A stretch of 14,246 nt of DNA from JAHBWI01 sp035715525 (lineage in GTDB: Bacteria > Nitrospirota > Nitrospiria > Nitrospirales > Nitrospiraceae). Both the position numbers and the translations under genes were made by a program. Positions 7,173-13,560 of the stretch are shown piece after piece. The stretch lies in contig DASTLA010000086.1 of the NCBI GenBank assembly GCA_035715525.1, positions 1-14,246 on the forward strand, given 5' to 3'. The notes beneath the pieces are model-generated. The model saw only the letters and a list, made by a program, of their open reading frames with translations, was not told where the DNA came from and did no database searches. Positions within the stretch are counted from its first letter, which is position 1. Each line of letters begins with the position of its first letter.

Positions 7173-7679
7173 TCAGCGAGGGTGGCACCGTTGCCCGCCA
7201 CTAAAGTCTGGCACACAGCGCCACCCTCCTGGCGAAGCGGGAAGTCCAGGTGAGAACGAAATGTGTGGTGGAACCGGCCGGAAAGGTTCGGATGTCGGCG
7301 CGGCCAGAGGCCCGGCAGGACGCCAAGGAAAGTACAGCCGGCTACCCTGAGTGGCGGGACTGTTCGGTATCCTTCGCTCGGAGAAAGACCGAGAGGCCCC
7401 GTTGGAGGAGTCAGCTGGGCCCCCTTTGAGTTGGACGGATGAATGAAATGGGGCATACCAATCCGGCGGCCAGGCACCCGATCCTTCAGAAGGGTCCTGT
7501 CCCGACGGCTGAATCGGTGTTTGATTCGCAAGAGCGCGGATTGCCGCCAGATTCCTTTCCCCATCGCTCTGCTCTTCATGTGAAACAGACATGCCGACAC
7601 AGCCGGTGATCGAAACGATCATCATGCAACAGACTTGCATGGGTCCATTCAAGTGCATGAGTATCCCACGCCTGCCCAT
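7173..7679 (-). CDS. Possible proline-rich lipoprotein
   Basis: I do not recognise a family, and this is the least certain gene here. From ATG at 7679 the 168-residue product begins MGRRG, has a hydrophobic stretch ending in lipobox-like SITGC (cysteine at residue 27), and then a polar region (about 30-60) followed by a proline-, serine- and glycine-rich tail of about 100 residues without obvious fold. It would be lipid-modified and anchored in a membrane with a disordered tail. ATGs at 7658 and 7640 are alternative starts; the latter lacks the charged signal-peptide start. None has a good ribosome site. A promoter-like element (7733-7705) sits about 20 bases upstream, favouring a real gene. 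A second minus-strand frame (7130-7600) overlaps it and is less convincing. Confidence 0.42.
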   Translation of the reverse strand: MGRRGILMHLNGPMQVCCMMIVSITGCVGMSVSHEEQSDGERNLAAIRALANQTPIQPSGQDPSEGSGAWPPDWYAPFHSSVQLKGGPADSSNGASRSFSERRIPNSPATQGSRLYFPWRPAGPLAAPTSEPFRPVPPHISFSPGLPASPGGWRCVPDFSGGQRCHPR

Positions 7680-7988
7680 GAGACTCGGTGGGCAAGCCGC
7701 CCACATTGTAGCGACGGTACGGCGCCTATTCCAGCCGGCACGTAAGTTAGAAAAAGGCGAGACGGAGATCGAGAGCAAACCCTTCAGTTCACGCGGCTCT
7801 TGTCATGATGACCAAAGGCCTTGCGGGGGAGTTCCACATTCCGGCGGGTATATCGCGGGCATCGGGCATCGAAGAGAAGCGGTTCCGACCGTATGTTCGC
7901 CCGATCGGTGCTCACACGACGTGGCTTCGATACATCGGTGATTTCCAAGAGGACAATGTGAAGGGTTCCGGGTCGAGCAGGCTCTGTG
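7680..7988. other. Intergenic stretch without a convincing gene
   Basis: Apart from the candidate promoter at 7705-7733 I see nothing supportable between the lipoprotein-type gene and tRNA-Leu. A plus-strand open frame starting at 7805 runs through the antisense of the tRNA and is not credible as a whole. No T-run terminator for the tRNA transcript was found. Confidence 0.5.
7705..7733 (-). promoter_or_regulatory. Candidate sigma70-type promoter for the lipoprotein-type gene
   Basis: On the minus strand TGGAAT (7733-7728), a 17-base spacer and TACAAT (7710-7705) match consensus at 3 and 5 of 6 positions. The expected start, near 7698, is about 20 bases before the ATG at 7679 or 40 before that at 7658. 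Confidence 0.35.
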
Positions 7989-8078
7989 TGGTGCCGGAGA
8001 CGGGAATCGAACCCGTACGGGCCTGTTCAGCCCGAGGGATTTTAAGTCCCTTGCGTCTGCCTATTCCGCCACTCCGGC
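7989..8078 (-). tRNA. tRNA-Leu (anticodon UAA), CCA end encoded
   Basis: On the minus strand the cloverleaf is readable. The acceptor arms are GCCGGAG (8078-8072) and CTCCGGC (7999-7993), with discriminator A and CCA encoded in the gene (7991-7989). The anticodon stem AGGGA/TCCCT encloses loop CTTAAAA, giving anticodon TAA (8044-8042). A long variable arm (GGGC...GCCC) marks a class II leucine tRNA, and the T arm has GGTTCGAATCC. It reads UUA and UUG codons. The gene stands alone, with its own promoter. Confidence 0.97.
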
Positions 8079-8096
8079 TGAAGAAGGGCCGGGGCG

Positions 8097-8125
8097 AATC
8101 TAACATCGGGGTCACCATCGGTCAA
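8097..8125 (-). promoter_or_regulatory. Promoter of tRNA-Leu
   Basis: On the minus strand TTGACC (8125-8120), a 17-base spacer and TAGATT (8102-8097) match consensus at 5 and 4 of 6 positions. The expected start, near 8090, is about 12 bases before the mature 5' end, fitting a tRNA with a short leader. Confidence 0.6.
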
Positions 8126-8133
8126 GGTAACGC

Positions 8134-8159
8134 GACGTGAAGAATAGACGTGAAGAATA
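8134..8159. repeat. 13-base perfect tandem duplication upstream of the tRNA-Leu promoter
   Basis: GACGTGAAGAATA occurs twice without a gap (8134-8146 and 8147-8159). Read in the direction of the tRNA, two copies of TATTCTTCACGTC end 8 bases before the -35 box, where UP elements or activator sites usually lie. Confidence 0.85.
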
Positions 8160-8190
8160 GAGGAAGGGACAGGATTCGATCGGTAGTCGG

Positions 8191-8227
8191 AAAACAGAAC
8201 AGCCTGCCCCGTGCGAGACAGGCTGTT
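8191..8227 (-). terminator. Rho-independent terminator of the ytxH-like gene
   Basis: On the minus strand AACAGCCTG (8227-8219) and CAGGCTGTT (8206-8198) form a perfect 9-base-pair stem with a 12-base loop, followed by CTGTTTTCC. It lies 40 bases after the ytxH-like stop and separates that gene from tRNA-Leu on the same strand. Confidence 0.85.
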
Positions 8228-8267
8228 ACGATCTTCTCCGCTATCTTCTTTAATAGGATGTAATGAG

Positions 8268-8528
8268 TTAGGCCGCCTCCACCACCGGTTTGTCCGATCG
8301 TTTATGGACCAGAGTTTTGCTGCGCTCGACCATGTCCGTAACTCCGCTCTTCACCGCCCGACCGAATCTGGTTGCCTGAACCTGCGCACGCCGGGCATAT
8401 CGCGCGACTTCACGCCTGGTCTCCGTCCCCGCCTTCGGCGCAAACAGTATTCCGAGCGCCGCCCCGATCACCGCTCCTCCTCCGATGATTGCTGCTAATT
8501 TAGCCGCCTCACGCCCTTTCGTCGACAT
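8268..8528 (-). CDS. YtxH-like small membrane-associated protein
   Basis: The 86-residue product fits the YtxH family: a charged MSTKGREAAK start, one glycine/alanine-rich membrane segment (about residues 11-29), directly followed by the family FAPKAGTETRREV motif, then a basic amphipathic helical region with many arginines and alanines. YtxH-type proteins are often linked to general stress responses in Firmicutes; elsewhere their role is unclear. I chose ATG at 8528 because AGGGAGGAG precedes it closely and the frame upstream runs into the promoter region. It has its own terminator, so it is a single-gene unit. A sigma54-type promoter match lies about 70 bases upstream. Family assignment is good; role inferred only. 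Confidence 0.88.
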   Translation of the reverse strand: MSTKGREAAKLAAIIGGGAVIGAALGILFAPKAGTETRREVARYARRAQVQATRFGRAVKSGVTDMVERSKTLVHKRSDKPVVEAA

Positions 8529-8595
8529 GGTGCTCCTCCCTCTTGGTGTTACAAGGTTTGTTGTCTCCGGCTCGGCGAGAGCTACTGTTTTGTTC

Positions 8596-8611
8596 AGCAT
8601 CAAACGTGCCA
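8596..8611 (-). promoter_or_regulatory. Sigma54 (RpoN)-type promoter match upstream of ytxH-like gene
   Basis: On the minus strand TGGCAC-GTTTG-ATGCT fits the consensus TGGCAC-N5-TTGCW with one mismatch; the invariant GG and GC are exactly 10 bases apart. The base after TGGCAC is also the preferred G. The expected start is near 8585, about 57 bases before the ATG. A weaker sigma70-like alternative (TTGTCG 8700-8695, 16-base spacer, TATTAG 8678-8673) lies further upstream. Confidence 0.5.
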
Positions 8612-8690
8612 GAAGGCGGGCGTATTGAGTTACGCGAAAATCGAGCGCCTCCGGCGCGCAGGTTAAACCGGTCTAATAAAGAGTGGGATT

Positions 8691-8743
8691 TTGTCGACAA
8701 CTAAAGGATACAGGCGTTTCAGAAAATATACATACGTTCGTAT
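8691..8743. promoter_or_regulatory. Two dyad symmetries between ytxH-like gene and lgt
   Basis: TTGTCGACAA (8691-8700) is a perfect 10-base palindrome, and ATACG-TT-CGTAT (8732-8743) is a 5-base inverted repeat around TT. They lie about 105-115 and 147-158 bases upstream of the predicted sigma54 transcript start, in the range of activator sites. Binding is inference. The rest of the 323-base divergent gap holds the two promoters and a GCGCC-TCC-GGCGC repeat (8645-8657). Confidence 0.35.
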
Positions 8744-8798
8744 CATGTCGTGGTTTGGCAAGACTTGGCCGGGTCCAGAGCACCTAACCGCTCGCGCC

Positions 8799-8827
8799 TT
8801 GCAATAGGAGGCACACTCACATAAGAT
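8799..8827 (+). promoter_or_regulatory. Candidate sigma70-type promoter of lgt
   Basis: TTGCAA (8799-8804), a 17-base spacer and TAAGAT (8822-8827) match consensus at 4 of 6 positions each. The expected start, near 8834, leaves room for the GGAG ribosome site (8841-8844) before the ATG at 8852. Confidence 0.45.
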
Positions 8828-8851
8828 CGCGAAACACTTTGGAGTCCCTTC

Positions 8852-9676
8852 ATGCCCGCTTGGTATCACGCCATTCCCTATCCCAACATCGACCCCGTCT
8901 TCCTCCGGCTCGGGCCACTGCAATTCCGCTGGTACGGGCTCATGTACCTCATCAGCCTCACCCTCGCCTATTTCATCATCGCGGCACGAGCCCGGGCGCA
9001 AAACCTTCCGCTCAATAAGGACCAAGTCTATGACATGATCGTCTACGCGGCGGTGGGGGTCTTCGCCGGCGGACGACTCGGTTACGTCCTGTTCTACAAC
9101 CTGCCCTATTACCTGGAAAATCCCTTGAAAATCTTTGCCGTCTGGGAAGGCGGCATGAGCTTCCACGGCGGGCTGATCGGCACGATCGTCGCCTTGATAC
9201 TGTTCGCAAGACGCCGGGGTATCGGGGTCTTGACCATAGCCGACCTCGCAGCGGGGGTGACCCCGGTGGGATTGGGTCTCGGACGAATCGGCAATTTTAT
9301 TAATGGGGAACTCTACGGCCGCCCTACCGATGTGGACTGGTGCATGGTGTTTCCCGGCGGTGGCCCAGCATGCCGCCACCCCTCCCAACTCTACGAGTCG
9401 ATGCTGGAAGGGGCTCTCCTGTTTACAGTGCTCTGGTTCATCGCCCGGCGTCGGCCGCCGGCCGGCACGGTATTCGGGACCTTTTTAATCGGTTACGGAC
9501 TTTGCCGGTTTGTGGTGGAGTTCTTTCGGGAGCCGGATGCGCAAATCGGATTCCTCTTCGGTACGCTGTCCATGGGACAACTGCTGAGCCTGCCCATGGT
9601 CGTAGCCGGGGCCGTCATTCTGGCGATGGCGACCCATCGAAGGACTGCGCGTAGCATCTCTTCCACCGAGCCATAA
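8852..9676 (+). CDS. lgt: Prolipoprotein diacylglyceryl transferase
   Basis: Lgt moves a diacylglyceryl group from phosphatidylglycerol onto the lipobox cysteine of prolipoproteins, the first step of lipoprotein maturation in the inner membrane. The 274-residue product is of usual length and has multiple membrane segments. Visible landmarks are LQFRWYGLMYL (23-33), FHGGLIG with the essential-type histidine 105, the family signature GRIGNFINGELYGR (144-157), HPSQLYE (176-182), and FFREPD (224-229) followed by MGQ (241-243). ATG at 8852 has GGAG seven bases upstream, and the N-terminus resembles relatives. It stands alone on its strand. At least one lipoprotein substrate candidate, the TPR lipoprotein, is encoded next door, though Lgt serves the whole cell. 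Confidence 0.97.
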   Translation: MPAWYHAIPYPNIDPVFLRLGPLQFRWYGLMYLISLTLAYFIIAARARAQNLPLNKDQVYDMIVYAAVGVFAGGRLGYVLFYNLPYYLENPLKIFAVWEGGMSFHGGLIGTIVALILFARRRGIGVLTIADLAAGVTPVGLGLGRIGNFINGELYGRPTDVDWCMVFPGGGPACRHPSQLYESMLEGALLFTVLWFIARRRPPAGTVFGTFLIGYGLCRFVVEFFREPDAQIGFLFGTLSMGQLLSLPMVVAGAVILAMATHRRTARSISSTEP

Positions 9677-9694
9677 GCTTCCTCAGTCGCATAA

Positions 9695-9725
9695 TCAGAA
9701 CTCACGACTCCAAGTTCAGAACTCA
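9695..9725. repeat. Short direct repeat TCAGAACTCA in the lgt/TPR intergenic gap
   Basis: TCAGAACTCA occurs at 9695-9704 and 9716-9725, with further partial copies (CTCACGACTC, CTCAGAATT) around it. The stretch lies between two convergent genes and does not form a clear terminator. Confidence 0.6.
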
Positions 9726-9745
9726 GAATTTGGTGGCTTTGATCT

Positions 9746-10150
9746 CTACCTTGGGTTCACGTCCTGAAAGGATTTCTTCTCCAACCCGAGCGTGGTCTCG
9801 TGCTTCCTGAGCGGCGGCGCATCCCAGATCACCTTGTTTCCCGGCGCCAGGTTCGCCGCCTGGATATAATGCTGTCTCGAGCCCGTCTTGTCGCCCAGTC
9901 GCTCCAACGCCAGAGCCAAATTGTAGTGCGCCTCCGCTAGGTCGGGAGCCGCCTTGATCGTCGCGACATAGGCATCCCTCGCCCCGTTCCAATCATGTTG
10001 TGCAAACAATTGATTGCCCACCTCGAGCTGCTGGCTCACGGCAGCATTGGTTCCCGCCGGAGCCCGTAACGTCATCGGTTGCAGCTTGCTCGAGTTTGCA
10101 CATCCGACCATGAGGACCGTGACAAACAATATCATCGAGACTGCTTTCAT
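9746..10150 (-). CDS. Small TPR-repeat lipoprotein
   Basis: The 134-residue product starts with a lipoprotein signal (MKAVSMILFVTVLMVGC, modified cysteine 17 in MVGC) and has about two tetratricopeptide repeats (residues 41-103, with QLFAQHDWNGARDAYVATI and AEAHYNLALALERLGDK), then a charged tail. TPR proteins bind partner proteins; here probably as an envelope-anchored adaptor (inference). I chose ATG at 10150, with AGGAG upstream, because it gives a proper signal; the longer frame up to 10321 would lie inside the helicase gene. It begins 22 bases after the addA-like stop and is likely in that operon, though a function in DNA repair is not expected for an exported protein, so this may be simple co-transcription. 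Confidence 0.85.
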   Translation of the reverse strand: MKAVSMILFVTVLMVGCANSSKLQPMTLRAPAGTNAAVSQQLEVGNQLFAQHDWNGARDAYVATIKAAPDLAEAHYNLALALERLGDKTGSRQHYIQAANLAPGNKVIWDAPPLRKHETTLGLEKKSFQDVNPR

Positions 10151-10172
10151 GGGATCGCTCCTTTGCTCGAAA

Positions 10173-13100
10173 TCAATGCTCCGGCTCAAATGAAAGCGAG
10201 ATACTGACGCCGTGCCGGAGGAACATGAACTCGAATCCTCCGACCGGTTCTCGCAAACAGCACCGCACCGCCTCCACATAGAGACGCGCCTGCTCACGAT
10301 AGTGCTCGGCGCGCGCCGCAAGCTGGTCCGCTGCGATCATATCCGTCTTGTAATCGGCAATCCAGAGCCGCCCGTCGAGCCGATACACCACATCGATGAC
10401 GCCCTCCAGAATTTGCGTCCCATTCGCCCAGGGCATGAAGAAAGGCACCTCGCGGCCCACGATCGTGGCCCGGCACAACTGTTCATAGAAATCGGAGGCG
10501 ACGAAGCGCTGAAGCATGCCACGGATTTCCGCGCACAGCTTCTCTCTATCCCTTTCCTCCCCTGGTTCGATGTCACCGTCGCTGACCCGCAGGTCCGACA
10601 ATTGATGATCGACGTCGCCGGAAAAATCCCAATGTTGCAATAGTCGATGAGCCAACCGTCCAACAGCGGCACCCCCGATGGAGCCAACCAGATCAGGTAC
10701 CCTCGGGGGACCGCCCTGTTCAGGCTTAGATATCACGCGAGACGGCACCACCGAGAGCGGCACCGCCCGAGTATCGCGCCACTCACGATCCCGCCGTCCC
10801 CAGCGAATGGCAAGCGCCGCTCCCTCCGGAAAGTCACTCAGTCGGCCGGGCCGCAGGCGCTGCTGTACGGGGGGAACTTCCTTTCCCGGCGTGATGACGC
10901 GAGGGACCGTCGCGTTTCCGACGATCACCTCCCCGGTCGACTTTGCCGTGAGCTCTTCGCCGACAGCCTGCTGCAAGAGATCCATGAAGGCGCCACGGCC
11001 GCGCCGTCGGGTGATCGCGCCCGACAAGATCAAACATTCCCTTGCCCGGGTCATGCCGACATAGAACAACCGCCGACGTTCAGCCTGTTCGCGCACGCGG
11101 GCCTTCTCTGCGACGAGGACCGAGCCGAGGCTGCAACGCGAACCGAATTCCAAACCCACAATGCCCGTCGACCAATCATGCCAGAAATGCGGCTTCACAG
11201 CTGCTCGGCCGGCGGCATCGCCGTGATGCAGACCGGCAAGAATGACGACGGGAAATTCCAGCCCTTTCGCCTTGTGAATGGTCATGACGCGCACGGCGTC
11301 CACGGTCTCCTCGGCCAGCGCGCTTTCCGCTTCATCCGGCTGCTGGCTTAACCGCGCCATCAGCAGATCAACGAAGCCGGAAAGGGAAAGCGCCGGGCGG
11401 TCGGCGACCTCGGCGGCCATTTGCCGGACCTTCAGGACATTCGCCACGGCTTGCTCTTCATGGATCGAGGCAGCCGCAAGCTCCAAAATAGGGAGACGCT
11501 CGAACAGGTGATCGAGGAGTGCCGGAAGGGGCAAGCAGGCGGCCGACCGGTGAAGATCCGCGAGGACCCCGTACAGGCGTCCGATCGGATCCGCCGAAGG
11601 GCTCTCCCAGTGCACCAGCCGGTCGGTTTGGCGATAGTCCAGCGCACCAAGGCTCCGAACGGTTACCAGGTCGCGATCCGATAGCCCACCGAGGGGCGAG
11701 CGCAGGACGCCGACGAGCGCGATGAGGTCGTACGGATTTTCAAGGCATCGCAGTAGATTCACCAGATCGATGACCTCTTGCCGGCGATAAAAATGCTTTT
11801 CGCCGTCGATGATGTAGCGGATGTGATGACGCCGAAGCGCTTGCAGATATGGCTCCGCCTGCGTCAGCTTCCTGAACAACAGTGCGACGTGCCCGGGAGA
11901 CAGGCACTCTGCTGGGGAGGCCAGATCGCCGCGCTCCGCTCTCGTGAGCCGTCGGATAGACAAGGCGATCTCCTCTGCCTCGACTCGCGTCGCCGCCGCC
12001 GCATCCAGTTCGTCGTCTTCTTCCTCACCGGCGACGAGCCGAAATTCCACACCGGGCTGATGAAACTGGCCCGACCGGTTCGGCTGCACTACGAGCGGCA
12101 CATTGGCCGGCTGCACGGCTGGTTCCGCCACCAACAGCTTGTTGAATACGCCGTTCACGACTTCCAGCACGCTTCCGTCGCTCCGAAAATTGGTCGCCAG
12201 CTCGCAGCGCAAAGCCCCTCCTCCTTCCAGGCGGTCGACGACTTGATCGAAGGCTTCGATGTCTGCGCGCCGGAAGGCATAGATGGATTGCTTCGGGTCG
12301 CCCACGATGAATAGTTTGCCGGCCTCGAGCTCGGTTTCGCGCCATGACCAGGCGCTCTGTCCCAGCCGCTCCGCCAGATACAGCACGAGCTCGTATTGCA
12401 CTGGATCGGTGTCCTGAAATTCATCCACCAGAATCGAACGGTATTCGTGCTTCAGCCGCTCCCGAATCTCGGGATGATCCCGCAGCAATCCGCGAGCTCT
12501 GGCCAACAGCCCGTCGAAGGTCACCCATCCGGATTCCACACACTTTCGACGCAGTGATTCGATGAACGGCAGCACCACGGCCAGTAACTCGGGCAACAGC
12601 ACCGCGTCGACGTGAAGCAGCCGATTGGCGATGCGCTGTAGTGCTTGCGCGCTCACCGCTTCTTCTTCCGACCAGCCGGTCGGTGGCCCACCAAGATCCT
12701 TCGCGAGCAGCCCGATCGCTTCCGGCTGGACCATCGACAGGCCCTCGAGTCCCCGGTCGAGCAAAAGGTTCAAGACGACGATGACCGCATCCAGCGTGGA
12801 CTCGATCTTGCGCCGTTTGGGACGGTCGTACTTACACAGGAGCGTCACCGCCGAGTCCCGCTGCCGCTCGAGCCAGGTCCGCATGGCCGGGGGCAGGTCG
12901 CCGTCGCCGACCTGTTCCGCAAGAACCTCGAGGTCGATCAATTCGCTGCACAGGCCGGAGGCGATCCGGCGCAAGGATTCCAAGTCGAACACCTCCAGAA
13001 GCCCCCGCCATCGCTCGTGGTTCGGTCCCGATGGACCGAGCTCTCGGTCCAACCAGAGGTCCCATTCTTGAGTGAATATTTCATCGAACCGCAGGCCGTC

Positions 13101-13556
13101 CTCGTCCGTGCGGAAGGTAGGAGCGATTCCAGCCTCGATCGGATAGAGCCTTAGGAGATGCGCGGCGAAACTGTGCAATGTCCCGATTTGCGCGCGTTCC
13201 AGCTCCTGCAGCGCCGTAGCGGCGCGTGCCACGATTTCATCATGCGAGATTCCATAGCGTTCGCGAAGGTCGGCATGCGTCACGGTACCGCCGCTGGCCG
13301 CTTGGCCGGCGTCCGGAGCAAGCAACCCACGCAACCGTTCGCGCAGCCTGAGCTTCATTTCCGTCGCTGCCTTGTTGGTGAACGTCAGCGCGACGATCCG
13401 AGAGAGAGGCAATGGGTCGGGATCGCGCAGTAAGAGGTACAAGAGCCGATTGACCAATAAGGTCGTCTTGCCCGTCCCCGCACCGGCAATGACGACGACA
13501 TTCCGATTGAAGGTCGTGACGGACGCGAGACGGGCCGACGAATCGGCAAGGAGCAT
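10173..13556 (-). CDS. addA: AddA-like UvrD/Rep helicase with C-terminal PD-(D/E)XK nuclease
   Basis: This is the helicase-nuclease subunit of an AddAB-type complex that unwinds and degrades double-strand break ends and prepares 3' tails for RecA. The 1127-residue product shows superfamily 1A motifs in order: motif I AGAGTGKT (24-31), Ia LTFTNKAATEM (57-67), II LVDEFQDTDP (about 376), III GDPKQSIYAFRR (about 419), then ATNFRS, V IHKAKGLEFPVV (about 759) and VI FYVGMTRARE (about 829). The C-terminus carries an apparently intact nuclease: AHRLLQH (about 968), EGVIDVVY (about 1050) and ADYKTD (about 1065), then YREQARLY. I start at ATG 13556; GTG at 13568, overlapping the addB stop (GTGAGTGA), is equally possible. 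The frame continues 100 codons further up inside addB, which is not real. It follows addB and precedes the TPR lipoprotein. Confidence 0.95.
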   Translation of the reverse strand: MLLADSSARLASVTTFNRNVVVIAGAGTGKTTLLVNRLLYLLLRDPDPLPLSRIVALTFTNKAATEMKLRLRERLRGLLAPDAGQAASGGTVTHADLRERYGISHDEIVARAATALQELERAQIGTLHSFAAHLLRLYPIEAGIAPTFRTDEDGLRFDEIFTQEWDLWLDRELGPSGPNHERWRGLLEVFDLESLRRIASGLCSELIDLEVLAEQVGDGDLPPAMRTWLERQRDSAVTLLCKYDRPKRRKIESTLDAVIVVLNLLLDRGLEGLSMVQPEAIGLLAKDLGGPPTGWSEEEAVSAQALQRIANRLLHVDAVLLPELLAVVLPFIESLRRKCVESGWVTFDGLLARARGLLRDHPEIRERLKHEYRSILVDEFQDTDPVQYELVLYLAERLGQSAWSWRETELEAGKLFIVGDPKQSIYAFRRADIEAFDQVVDRLEGGGALRCELATNFRSDGSVLEVVNGVFNKLLVAEPAVQPANVPLVVQPNRSGQFHQPGVEFRLVAGEEEDDELDAAAATRVEAEEIALSIRRLTRAERGDLASPAECLSPGHVALLFRKLTQAEPYLQALRRHHIRYIIDGEKHFYRRQEVIDLVNLLRCLENPYDLIALVGVLRSPLGGLSDRDLVTVRSLGALDYRQTDRLVHWESPSADPIGRLYGVLADLHRSAACLPLPALLDHLFERLPILELAAASIHEEQAVANVLKVRQMAAEVADRPALSLSGFVDLLMARLSQQPDEAESALAEETVDAVRVMTIHKAKGLEFPVVILAGLHHGDAAGRAAVKPHFWHDWSTGIVGLEFGSRCSLGSVLVAEKARVREQAERRRLFYVGMTRARECLILSGAITRRRGRGAFMDLLQQAVGEELTAKSTGEVIVGNATVPRVITPGKEVPPVQQRLRPGRLSDFPEGAALAIRWGRRDREWRDTRAVPLSVVPSRVISKPEQGGPPRVPDLVGSIGGAAVGRLAHRLLQHWDFSGDVDHQLSDLRVSDGDIEPGEERDREKLCAEIRGMLQRFVASDFYEQLCRATIVGREVPFFMPWANGTQILEGVIDVVYRLDGRLWIADYKTDMIAADQLAARAEHYREQARLYVEAVRCCLREPVGGFEFMFLRHGVSISLSFEPEH

Positions 13557-13560
13557 GGGT

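Noticed and set aside
7130..7600. 156-codon minus-strand frame overlapping the lipoprotein-type gene
   Set aside because: No signal, motif or ribosome site; the overlapping frame has a lipobox and upstream promoter. Rejection is not absolute because both are weak.
7805..8140. Open frames on both strands across the tRNA (for example with PETGIEPVRACSARG on plus and SGGIGRRKG on minus)
   Set aside because: These are the familiar false proteins made by translating a tRNA-Leu gene and its antisense; the cloverleaf at 7989-8078 explains the sequence.
8806..8821. Strong Shine-Dalgarno-like AGGAGG upstream of lgt
   Set aside because: No start codon follows at a usable distance, and it lies in the spacer of the predicted lgt promoter.
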